Shown here one piece after another: positions 1 to 5,334 of a stretch of DNA of 15,100 nt. This DNA is from Candidatus Woesearchaeota archaeon. Its GTDB lineage: Archaea > Nanobdellota > Nanobdellia > Woesearchaeales > UBA525. The stretch spans positions 1,045-16,144 of the forward strand of contig DUGD01000009.1 of the NCBI GenBank assembly GCA_013331575.1. The letters run 5' to 3'. The position numbers and the translations under genes are program-made. Every line of letters starts with the position of its first letter. Within the stretch, counting starts at the first letter, position 1. The notes below the pieces were generated by a model. That model made no database searches, was not told the origin of the DNA, and was given only the letters and a program-made list of their open reading frames with translations.

Positions 1-297
1 AAGGTCAAGATTAGCATGCTCAACACCGCTCCGGTCCTCAAGACCATCTCTGACGTGACTGTCAAGGAGGGCGAGACGATCAAGCTGCCGATCAGCGCAA
101 TCGACCGTGAGGGCGACAAGCTCATAACGACGATCAGCGGATGGATGACTGGCGACACCTACAAGACCACGTATGACGATGCTGGTAGCTACACTGTCAA
201 GGTGACGGTGACTGACGGCGTCTTCAACACGACACAGGTCGTCAAGGTGACGGTCATCGACCAGAACCGCCCGCCGGTATTCGTCGTACCTGCATAA
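1..297 (+). CDS. C-terminal end of an Ig/cadherin-like surface protein (5' partial)
   Basis: The reading frame is open from the first base, so the gene starts upstream of the window; the ATG at 16 is probably internal. The visible 98 residues hold one complete beta-sandwich repeat. It begins at NTAPVL, runs through VTVKEGETIKLP, an acidic DREGDKL turn and YDDAGSYTVKVTVTDG, and ends with the linker NRPPVF. This pattern (VxEGExxxL, D.DGD.L, G.YTV.V.V.DG) is typical of tandem Ig-like, PKD or cadherin-like domains in archaeal and bacterial cell-surface proteins. The protein stops just after the linker that would start another repeat, so it may be a natural C-terminus or a shortened array. There is no C-terminal membrane anchor or sorting motif in view. 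The role (adhesion or S-layer-like structure) is inferred from the fold only. Confidence 0.8.
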   Translation, partial: KVKISMLNTAPVLKTISDVTVKEGETIKLPISAIDREGDKLITTISGWMTGDTYKTTYDDAGSYTVKVTVTDGVFNTTQVVKVTVIDQNRPPVFVVPA

Positions 298-301
298 GGC
301 A

Positions 302-346
302 TCCTCTCTTTTCATTCTCTTTTTTTCTTCTCTTTTTTTCTTCTAT
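302..346 (+). terminator. Pyrimidine-rich intrinsic terminator
   Basis: Directly after the stop of the surface protein there are more than 40 nt of almost pure C/T, with two runs of seven T (320-326 and 333-339). Oligo-T tracts without a hairpin are the usual archaeal intrinsic terminator. Confidence 0.7.
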
Positions 347-362
347 TCGTAGGTGGTGTGTG

Positions 363-614
363 ATGACGACTGTCGAGCAGCTCACTGTTGTGATGCCGCA
401 CGTTGAGTTGCGGCGCGGTGTCAAGGAGCTCGAGTGGGTGCTATTCAAGTGTCATCAAATCGAGCGTATCGATGGCGCGCCCGTACACATCAGGGATCTT
501 CGCGTGACTGGGAATCGCGGGATCGAGACTGTGGTGCTCACCTATGTCGCGGCCGGCGTGGAGTACGTCCGTTCTTACGATCGCGACGATTTCTTTAGCC
601 TTGAGAATCGATAA
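363..614 (+). CDS. Small hypothetical protein
   Basis: An 83-residue protein that I do not recognise. It is a mixed, charged, soluble sequence (RRGVKELEWVLFKCHQIERI ... VVLTYVAAGVEYVRSYDRDDFF) with alternating hydrophobic strands and no signal peptide, membrane segment or metal motif. GTG at 360 would also be in frame, but ATG at 363 is preferred: AGGTG at 351-355 could pair with the 16S rRNA tail at a 7-nt spacing. No TATA box is evident between the upstream terminator tract and the gene, so its promoter is unclear; it may be expressed by read-through or from a weak promoter in the end of the preceding gene. The gene ends 74 nt before the next one. The reading frame is sensible but the family is unknown. 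Confidence 0.6.
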   Translation: MTTVEQLTVVMPHVELRRGVKELEWVLFKCHQIERIDGAPVHIRDLRVTGNRGIETVVLTYVAAGVEYVRSYDRDDFFSLENR

Positions 615-657
615 CAGTGTTTGTTAGTCCTCGCGTAGTGGTTAATCTAATAGATTA

Positions 658-666
658 CTTTAAAAA
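658..666 (+). promoter_or_regulatory. TATA box for the J-domain gene
   Basis: CTTTAAAAA is centred 27 nt upstream of the ATG at 689, the spacing expected for a leaderless transcript. Confidence 0.7.
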
Positions 667-688
667 GGGTGCGTGATTTCTAGCGGGT

Positions 689-994
689 ATGAGACGTACG
701 CGAAAGCATATCGATGAGTGCCACGAGGTCCTCGGCGTCACCCCTGAGACTCCGCGCGAAGAGGTCAAGCGGGCCTTCAAGCGCATCATCATGAAGCACC
801 ATCCCGACCTGAAGATAGACGATGAGAAGGTGGTTGCTGAAGAGGTGTCGAAGCTGTACATTGAAGCGTACAAGGTCATCACGGATGATGAGTTCTTGGC
901 GAAAGTCGCCGCGTTCGAAAGCGGTGCGAAGGGGAAGAACCAGCCTTGCTACTGCGAGAGCGACAAGAAGTACAAACACTGCTGCGGACGATAG
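689..994 (+). CDS. J-domain protein with C-terminal SEC-C zinc-binding motif
   Basis: A 101-residue two-part protein. Residues about 9-72 match a DnaJ J-domain: YEVLGV-type helix I (CHEVLGVTPETPREEVKRAF), a basic helix II (FKRIIMKHH) and the diagnostic HPD tripeptide at 38-40, which stimulates Hsp70 (DnaK) ATPase. The last 18 residues are a SEC-C motif: Cys87-x-Cys89, then Cys98-Cys99, in the form PCYC...KKYKHCCG, a single-zinc module best known from the SecA tail, where it contacts SecB and ribosomes. There is no Gly/Phe region, no DnaJ CXXCXGXG zinc domain and no client-binding domain. The start is supported by the TATA box at 658-666. It is probably a small co-chaperone that recruits Hsp70 to a site read by the SEC-C finger; that partner is inference. 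The domain calls are firm. Confidence 0.9.
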   Translation: MRRTRKHIDECHEVLGVTPETPREEVKRAFKRIIMKHHPDLKIDDEKVVAEEVSKLYIEAYKVITDDEFLAKVAAFESGAKGKNQPCYCESDKKYKHCCGR

Positions 995-1009
995 ATTCTC
1001 AGGCAGAAT

Positions 1010-1027
1010 CGCCGCCACAACAAGCAA
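1010..1027 (+). repeat. Copy C (3' box only) of the intergenic element
   Basis: 18 nt, CGCCGCCACAACAAGCAA, identical to 1915-1932 in copy A. The 5' arm (GTTGTGGCC) and the inner stem are not found upstream, where the J-domain gene ends at 994. It is therefore a remnant or a free-standing version of the 3' box. It ends about 39 nt before the TATA box of the next gene, as in the two full copies. Confidence 0.65.
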
Positions 1028-1062
1028 AGACCATATGTTGTTTGCTGTTCTCATCGCGGAAA

Positions 1063-1071
1063 ACATATAAA
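1063..1071 (+). promoter_or_regulatory. TATA box for the lipoprotein gene at 1113
   Basis: ACATATAAA; the predicted transcription start is near 1090-1093. That leaves a leader of about 20 nt containing a ribosome site (GGGGGTGA, 1101-1108) before ATG 1113. Confidence 0.65.
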
Positions 1072-1112
1072 GTGCTATCCTCCTGCACTCTATGATTCAC
1101 GGGGGTGAACCT

Positions 1113-1727
1113 ATGAAAGCGTATATTGCCCTATTGATCGCGTTCGCAGACCTTTTCGCGGCCTGCACCGCGAAGACAGAATCTGCCGAACCGCGAGTGC
1201 CCACTGCGCCACCGCAGGACTTGCCGACCGAGCCTACCGCTCCGGCGCAGCAAGGATCCGACGCCGCGGCCGCGACGGGCGAGGTCGGTGCTGTCGAGAG
1301 CGGTACCGATAAGACTTTCGGCGATGTCGACCGCGCTTCAGCGCTCAAGATCGACGATGTCCTCTGCGACAAGGAGACGAAGACCATCACGTTCCGTTTC
1401 AAGAACGAGGACACAAAGAGTTGGCAGATGAACCAACAGGTGCCGTTCCCGTCCCCGAAGGACCTCGAACCGGTGCGTATCTTCATCAACAGCTACGAGG
1501 CGAACAACCGCAATGGTTACTTGCGCGAAGGCGTCCGCTACTTCGGTCCGGAGGAGACATTCTCTGACAACTGCGGTGGTGTCGAAGTCCTCGCGCCAGG
1601 CGCTGATGTGACATGCACGCTCACGCCGGTCCCGCTCAAGAGCGCGAACGACTTAACCGTCGGAAAGAACAACATCTTCGTTGATTCCCCGACAAGCCAC
1701 CACATCATCGAGTTCCTCTGCGAGTGA
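1113..1727 (+). CDS. Secreted lipoprotein, paralogue of the 12184 gene
   Basis: A 204-residue putative lipoprotein of unknown function. Residues 1-18 (MKAYIALLIAFADLFAAC) form a signal peptide with a lipobox-like FAAC ending at Cys18, although Asp13 is unusual inside the hydrophobic core. A Pro/Ala/Thr/Glu-rich, probably disordered linker follows to about residue 65, then a compact domain of about 130 residues. That domain aligns along its length with the C-terminal domain of the lipoprotein at 12184. Shared marks are a Cys-Asp start, a central Trp, P-x-P-PK, NS...N, V-x-YFGP/YGP, FS-x-NC-x-G, LAPG, TCT and PVPL, and a final Cys two or fewer residues from the end. The four shared cysteines suggest two disulfides outside the membrane. 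ATG 1113 is preferred over ATG 1092 because GGGGGTGA lies 4 nt upstream of it. No known family is recognised. Confidence 0.8.
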   Translation: MKAYIALLIAFADLFAACTAKTESAEPRVPTAPPQDLPTEPTAPAQQGSDAAAATGEVGAVESGTDKTFGDVDRASALKIDDVLCDKETKTITFRFKNEDTKSWQMNQQVPFPSPKDLEPVRIFINSYEANNRNGYLREGVRYFGPEETFSDNCGGVEVLAPGADVTCTLTPVPLKSANDLTVGKNNIFVDSPTSHHIIEFLCE

Positions 1728-1733
1728 ACCGGT

Positions 1734-1759
1734 ACTTCTTCTTTTTTTAATTTCTATTT
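1734..1759 (+). terminator. T-rich terminator after the first lipoprotein
   Basis: A T-rich stretch starting 7 nt after the stop codon, with a T7 run at 1742-1748 and a further TTTCTATTT. Confidence 0.6.
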
Positions 1760-1835
1760 GTTCTGATAGTGCTAAAGAATCCTCTATTGATACGATACAC
1801 GCTGATACAGATGCGGCTCTTAGGTAAAATGAGAG

Positions 1836-1930
1836 GTTGTGGCCTTGGCGAAATTTCAGACTGCCGTCATTGGCCGCAGCCGACGGCAGTCGTACATGGA
1901 CTGCGTCATACATCCGCCGCCACAACAAGC
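1836..1930 (+). repeat. Copy A of a structured intergenic element (possible ncRNA)
   Basis: The ends pair as GTTGTGGC (1836-1843) with GCCACAAC, and after a CTT bulge GGCG pairs with CGCC. Inside is a 10-bp perfect stem, GACTGCCGTC (1859-1868) with GACGGCAGTC (1882-1891), closing a 13-nt loop. The 3' flank (ATGGAC..CGTCATA.AT.CGCCGCC) is conserved in copy B although the inner stem sequence is not. The element lies 109 nt after the lipoprotein stop and 42 nt before the TATA box of the next gene. It could be a stable RNA, a 3'-UTR element, or a DNA element; the strand given follows the flanking genes. I match it to no known RNA family. Confidence 0.7.
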
Positions 1931-1971
1931 AACAATGGATAATCAGTCCTGGCCTCGGTCCCTCCACAATG

Positions 1972-1980
1972 TTTTTAAAC
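1972..1980 (+). promoter_or_regulatory. TATA box for the Cys-repeat lipoprotein
   Basis: TTTTTAAAC is centred about 27 nt upstream of ATG 2003, indicating a leaderless transcript. Confidence 0.7.
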
Positions 1981-2002
1981 CCTTTATCCTGCACGTTACG
2001 CT

Positions 2003-2674
2003 ATGAGATTCCTCCTCGTCATGCTCATCATTCCGTTCGTGCTTGTAGCGTGCGCGAAAGACCCTTGTGTGGACGCTGCAGACCACGATGAATGCATTGT
2101 GACGGCTGCAGTCGAGGCGAAAGACCCGCGCATCTGCGACAACGCGGGAACTGAAGCGATGAGGACATGGTGCTACACTGACGTCGCCGCAGCGCAAGGA
2201 ACGACCAAAGTATGCGCGAACATCAAAGACGAACGCTCCATGGATTTCTGCGTGGCACGCATCGTCGTCATGAACAAAGACGTACCGACGTGCAAGGCCA
2301 TAGCGCAACCGCTAGCACGCGACAGATGCCTCGTGGAACTCGCCGAAACGCTCGACCAGCCGAGCCTGTGCGCCGAGGTATCGCAGCAAAGCTACGGCGA
2401 TGACTGCGCGAACGACATCGCACGAAAGAAGAACCTCCCCGAGGCCTGCGGCTACATCCGCGACGTCGACACGCAAGGACTCTGCTTCATGAAACTCGCC
2501 TCCACACTCGACGATTTCGAGCTCTGCTCGAAGATAACCACTCTTGACGTGCGAGCATGGTGCCAGGTCAACGTCATCGTGGCACGCGGCGATGCAAGCC
2601 AATGCGCGAAGATCTTCGACAGCGTCAGCGTGACTATCTGCGAAGATCTTGTGGCGAAGACGATTACGACATAG
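2003..2674 (+). CDS. Lipoprotein made of 26-residue double-cysteine repeats
   Basis: A 223-residue secreted protein. Residues 1-17 (MRFLLVMLIIPFVLVAC) are a classic lipoprotein signal with lipobox LVAC. The rest is a nearly exact ladder with a 26-residue period. Cysteines stand at 45, 71, 97, 123, 149, 175 and 201 and, 12 residues after each, at 57, 83, 109, 135, 161, 187 and 213, with a shortened first unit (Cys22, Cys31). The consensus is roughly C-x2-I-x8-C-x3-[VIL]A-x4-D-x4. The pattern fits stacked pairs of short helices, each clamped by disulfides, like Sel1 or other alpha-solenoid repeats. All 16 repeat cysteines are on the exported side. Solenoids usually bind proteins or glycans, but no ligand can be named. 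It is leaderless from the TATA box at 1972, and flanked on both sides by copies A and B of the structured element. Confidence 0.85.
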   Translation: MRFLLVMLIIPFVLVACAKDPCVDAADHDECIVTAAVEAKDPRICDNAGTEAMRTWCYTDVAAAQGTTKVCANIKDERSMDFCVARIVVMNKDVPTCKAIAQPLARDRCLVELAETLDQPSLCAEVSQQSYGDDCANDIARKKNLPEACGYIRDVDTQGLCFMKLASTLDDFELCSKITTLDVRAWCQVNVIVARGDASQCAKIFDSVSVTICEDLVAKTITT

Positions 2675-2723
2675 ATTCTTATGGAAATTGGAATAATAGT
2701 TGTAAGCTAGTTGTAGCTCTTTT

Positions 2724-2817
2724 GTTGTGGCCTTGGCGTGAGCCCAGACGCTCGAGGTGGTCGCAACCCTCGAGCGTCGCCATTGGACGACGTCATATAT
2801 GCGCCGCCACAACAAGC
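2724..2817 (+). repeat. Copy B of the structured intergenic element (possible ncRNA)
   Basis: The architecture is the same as copy A: outer arms GTTGTGGC and GCCACAAC, a CTT bulge, and GGCG with CGCC. The inner stem is different but again perfect: GACGCTCGAGG (2747-2757) with CCTCGAGCGTC (2768-2778), 11 bp, loop about 10 nt. The region CATTGGAC..CGTCATA.AT.CGCCGCCACAACAAGC after the stem matches copy A with few changes. The changes in both arms of the inner stem are compensatory, which points to selection on folding. It begins 50 nt after the lipoprotein stop and ends 41 nt before the TATA box at 2858. Confidence 0.7.
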
Positions 2818-2857
2818 ACAAAACCGTGATTACCCTCACAGACTGCGAAAGCCGAAG

Positions 2858-2867
2858 TTTTTTAAAG
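2858..2867 (+). promoter_or_regulatory. Strong TATA box for an RNA transcript upstream of tRNA-Gln
   Basis: TTTTTTAAAG, with a predicted start near 2884-2888 (GGGGA). No plausible protein gene follows, so the promoter probably makes the structured RNA and tRNA-Gln transcript. Confidence 0.6.
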
Positions 2868-2883
2868 CATCATCTTCTCTCGA

Positions 2884-2970
2884 GGGGACATAGTCCTGTA
2901 GTCTACCGGTCAACGGTTTCGTCCGTTGAGACCGAGGTGGGTTTCGGACCGTTGGTCCTCAAGCCCACAA
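2884..2970 (+). ncRNA. Candidate structured RNA (tandem hairpins ending in ACA)
   Basis: This stretch begins at the start site predicted from the TATA box at 2858 and has no credible coding frame. It folds into two adjacent strong hairpins. The first is CGGTCAACGG (2907-2916) with CCGTTGAGACCG (2923-2934), with a two-base bulge. The second is GTGGGTTTCGGACC (2937-2950) with GGTCCTCAAGCCCAC (2954-2968), about 12 bp. ACA follows at 2967-2969, as after the lower stem of H/ACA guide RNAs, but no clear pseudouridylation pocket or kink-turn is visible, so that identity is only a possibility. It may instead be a leader of the tRNA-Gln transcript. Confidence 0.4.
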
Positions 2971-2977
2971 TACGACG

Positions 2978-3004
2978 ACAATCAATACAGCCCCGTAGTG
3001 TAGC
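2978..3004 (+). repeat. Duplicated tRNA-Gln leader and 5' end (fragment)
   Basis: 27 nt identical to 3078-3104, exactly 100 nt downstream: 11 nt of leader (ACAATCAATAC) plus the first 16 nt of tRNA-Gln (AGCCCCGTAGTGTAGC). After 3004 the sequence no longer resembles a tRNA. It runs into hairpins at 3015-3033 (CACGA-A-CCC with GGGTCGTG) and a GTGC...GCAC closing stem at 3031-3065. It is a truncated tRNA copy, not a working gene. Confidence 0.7.
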
Positions 3005-3088
3005 AGTGAGCGTTCACGAACCCTCGGGTCGTGCCTCCCTTCGCTTGAGCTTCGGTCGGCAGCACATAGTGATGACAACAATCAATAC

Positions 3089-3204
3089 AGCCCCGTAGTG
3101 TAGCGGTCAATCATACCGGCCTTTGGCGGCGTCGGCAAGACCACCGTGGTCTTCATCCGCGCCGAAGATAGCCGGTGACACCGGTTCAAATCCGGTCGGG
3201 GCTA
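3089..3204 (+). tRNA. tRNA-Gln(UUG) with a 43-nt intron
   Basis: Acceptor stem AGCCCCG (3089-3095) pairs with CGGGGCT (3197-3203), discriminator A3204, CCA not encoded. The A1-U72 pair is typical of archaeal tRNA-Gln. The D arm is 3098-3114. The anticodon stem is CCGGC (3116-3120) with GCCGG (3171-3175), and the anticodon TTG is at 3123-3125. The T arm is ACCGG-TTCAAAT-CCGGT (3180-3196). The intron 3127-3169 sits at the canonical 37/38 site. A complete bulge-helix-bulge is visible: intron helix GGCG (3128-3131) with CGCC (3160-3163), bulge GG^C, four-pair helix CTTT (3121-3124) with GAAG (3164-3167), bulge AT^A (3168-3170). The intron also carries a 7-bp hairpin, AAGACCA with TGGTCTT. The mature tRNA would be 73 nt plus CCA. 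Confidence 0.95.
3127..3169 (+). other. tRNA-Gln intron (bulge-helix-bulge)
   Basis: 43 nt removed by the archaeal tRNA splicing endonuclease. Both 3-nt bulges and the 4-bp central helix are intact, so splice positions can be set to the base. Confidence 0.9.
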
Positions 3205-3251
3205 TTAGGAATTGTAGGTAATAAACTCAGGATTACTTCTCGCGTCAGCAA

Positions 3252-3261
3252 TATTATTAAA
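3252..3261 (+). promoter_or_regulatory. Possible TATA box for the 3306 gene
   Basis: TATTATTAAA, with a predicted start near 3283. This places the 3306 start about 23 nt into the transcript and a competing small ORF (ATG 3287) close to its 5' end. Confidence 0.45.
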
Positions 3262-3305
3262 TGTTCAAGGTGTGCTGCAGTAGGTAATGATTTCATTTTG
3301 CGTTG

Positions 3306-3737
3306 ATGATTGCGATGGCCAAGAAGATGAATGTTGAACCGGCAAAAATTCCTTTAGTTAAAACACGGAAACCCCTGCTCTATGCAATAACGAACTATGA
3401 TATGTATCAACAACTTTGTGTAGAAAAAAATCAAGCATCTTTTCGGTTGTTCATAAAGGGATTACTTGCCTTTGGTATTGAGCGTAGTGACTTGGCCGAT
3501 TTCGCATATGCTATCAGCTATTGCGAATTTGAAGAACGCGAAGGGCACGAACGTCTTGCATACCGTAGTATCTCGCACTGCACTGATCGGCTCTTCCATT
3601 TCGTAGGTAAAGACTACGTCATCGATATCGTTGTGGGTAGCAAGCGAATGTTCCTCATTGCAACAGTTTCTTTTATTGACCGGGCTCGGTTGATAACGCC
3701 AATCATCGATGGATGTGAACTGGTTAAGGTAGGGTGA
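3306..3737 (+). CDS. Hypothetical soluble protein
   Basis: A 143-residue protein with no family I recognise. It begins with a basic segment (MIAMAKKMNVEPAKIPLVKTRKPLLY), then a mostly helical middle (YDMYQQLCVEKNQASFRLF, DLADFAYAISYCEFEEREGHERL) and a beta-like end (YVIDIVVGSKRMFLIATVSF). There is no signal peptide or membrane span. The start is uncertain: TTG 3303, ATG 3306, ATG 3315 and ATG 3327 share the frame and none has a good ribosome site; ATG 3306 is the first ATG after the likely promoter. Base composition is clearly more AT-rich than in the genes before the tRNA. It converges on the minus-strand operon with a 46-nt gap. The position next to a tRNA gene and the composition hint at acquired DNA, but no mobility gene is present. 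Confidence 0.55.
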   Translation: MIAMAKKMNVEPAKIPLVKTRKPLLYAITNYDMYQQLCVEKNQASFRLFIKGLLAFGIERSDLADFAYAISYCEFEEREGHERLAYRSISHCTDRLFHFVGKDYVIDIVVGSKRMFLIATVSFIDRARLITPIIDGCELVKVG

Positions 3738-3783
3738 TGGAAAATATCTCTCGTTCTTATGTTCATGCTCTTGTTGTGCTTGT

Positions 3784-5316
3784 TCATACGTTGCCGATCA
3801 ATGGTGTTGTCTCTTCAAGCAATATTTGTTTGTATTCCCTCACTTCATAGGGCAACTGCAGTCCTGCCGCTTGTAACAGTTCGGCAGCATCAACAATGAT
3901 CTTTGCGGCATTCGGAGTTTTGTTGTTGTAGATTGTGTTTATCGTTTGCCCTATTACATATTCATCATTGAAGTCTTGCCCTTGTGTTTCTGCCATCCGT
4001 TGTATCCTGCCTTGGATGGCGTAGATTGCCAGATCTTCGATGCTTGTCGCGTCGAAACCCATGTGGGAGGCCAAGGTCAGTAGATAGGTGGTGTCCGCAT
4101 CGTTGCCTGTTTTTGCGATATCTCCTGCCAATGCTCTCTTCGCGAATGCCGTGAACTCTTTTGCCGTCATCGACTCTACGCGGACTCCGAATGCTCCATC
4201 GATACTATCGACAAGATAATTCTTATCGCTTGATCTAGAGTACTCTTTTTTGTCTGTTAGTACTGGTCGTTCGGTTATCGGAATGCTCTTGGCCAACTCA
4301 TATGTTCTATCGAGCTGTGCTTCTGTGACCTCTCTTGTTCTGGTTTCGGCCAGTATTGTCCTTGCATCGGCGTATTTCCCTTCAGCGATAACTTTGTGTG
4401 CTGTGTCCAGATTATGTTCTAGGTCTATCTGTAGGTCGTTCATTCTCGCATATCTGTCATCTGAGGGATCTACTAAGAAGCATGGATCGCCCCGATTTGC
4501 GAAGAATGTGCCATCGCAAATCTTTGCTGAGATCCGTAGAACGTCTCCTTGTTCGGGGAGTTTATCTGTTATATTCTCTATTGTCCCGCCTGAATAGGCG
4601 ATTCTACCTGTAGGGTTGTGGATTTCAATCTCTCTTCCGTCTTCAGTTCTTATGACTGCATGCGTCGCACTATCGCGATAATCCTGTGAAGGGTTATCTA
4701 CAGTGATTGAAGTATTTTTTCCATCAGGTAATTTGATTGATAACTTCGTTCTTGTGCTCGTTGAGTCCTCCCCTGTTATTCTTGTTCCTTCTGGTAATCC
4801 AAGACTTCGCAAGAATCTATCCTCGCCACTTTCCGTAAATCTTACGAACTGGCCATATATTACTGCTTGGGTGTTTGCGGTTACTTCCGCTTCTGTTTGC
4901 GTTGGGTTTATCAACGGAAACGAGGTTACATCGATGAGCCCCGCGGTATAATTTTGGATATTGGAGATGCGGTACGATTGTTCTCTGAATTGTAGAACTC
5001 TGACGACGGATTCTAGCGGCAAACCACAGTATGCTTTTGCTTTTTCCGCATCGATAGGATTGACCATGTAAAAATTGTCCGCAACTCTTCCATCATCGTC
5101 TACGTGAAGCCGTAATCCGTCTTCGTCGTACTTGATGAATCCTTTCACCCGGACTAACTCGCCCGGGCTGAATGGAGGGTGTGCGCCCAGTAGTTGTCTG
5201 ACGAATTTTGTATTCCATTCGACCACGTTCTCTAAATCATATCCTTCTTGGTGTTGGATTAGTGATTTTCTTAGTGCTAGTAGATTGTTGCTCATGGTGA
5301 TCCTCGTTCTGGTCAT
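3784..5316 (-). CDS. Large unknown protein, second gene of a minus-strand operon
   Basis: A 510-residue cytoplasmic-looking protein of unrecognised family. Residues 51-75 (PGELVRVKGFIKYDEDGLRL...) and a second segment near 260-290 (QGDVLRISAKICDGTFFANRGDPCFLVD) each resemble the strand pattern of an OB-fold, so nucleic-acid or cofactor binding is possible but unproven. The middle (about 150-255) is beta-rich and polar. Residues 295-330 (DTAHKVIAEGKYADARTILAE) look like a TPR-type helical pair, and the C-terminal 150 residues are mostly helical. There is no signal peptide, membrane span or obvious catalytic motif. It starts 18 nt after the stop of the gene at 5335-6150, so the two are surely cotranscribed. 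ATG at 5295 (MSNNLLALRKS), with GAGG 6 nt upstream, is a credible alternative start, 7 residues shorter. Confidence 0.75.
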   Translation of the reverse strand: MTRTRITMSNNLLALRKSLIQHQEGYDLENVVEWNTKFVRQLLGAHPPFSPGELVRVKGFIKYDEDGLRLHVDDDGRVADNFYMVNPIDAEKAKAYCGLPLESVVRVLQFREQSYRISNIQNYTAGLIDVTSFPLINPTQTEAEVTANTQAVIYGQFVRFTESGEDRFLRSLGLPEGTRITGEDSTSTRTKLSIKLPDGKNTSITVDNPSQDYRDSATHAVIRTEDGREIEIHNPTGRIAYSGGTIENITDKLPEQGDVLRISAKICDGTFFANRGDPCFLVDPSDDRYARMNDLQIDLEHNLDTAHKVIAEGKYADARTILAETRTREVTEAQLDRTYELAKSIPITERPVLTDKKEYSRSSDKNYLVDSIDGAFGVRVESMTAKEFTAFAKRALAGDIAKTGNDADTTYLLTLASHMGFDATSIEDLAIYAIQGRIQRMAETQGQDFNDEYVIGQTINTIYNNKTPNAAKIIVDAAELLQAAGLQLPYEVREYKQILLEETTPLIGNV

Positions 5317-5334
5317 TGTTTCGCGTCAACTAAT

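Noticed and set aside
2212..2829. Open frames overlapping the Cys-repeat lipoprotein and element B on both strands
   Set aside because: Arg/His-rich translations typical of out-of-frame reading of high-GC genes; no start signals or families.
3031..3070. U6-snRNA-like string (GTGC...TTCGG..GGCAGCACATA)
   Set aside because: The resemblance is limited to a short stem and TTCGG; the rest of U6 is absent and the context is archaeal. Coincidence.
3069..3075. Box C-like GTGATGA before tRNA-Gln (and ATGATGA at 13146)
   Set aside because: No CTGA box D at a suitable distance downstream in either place, so no C/D box RNA can be supported.
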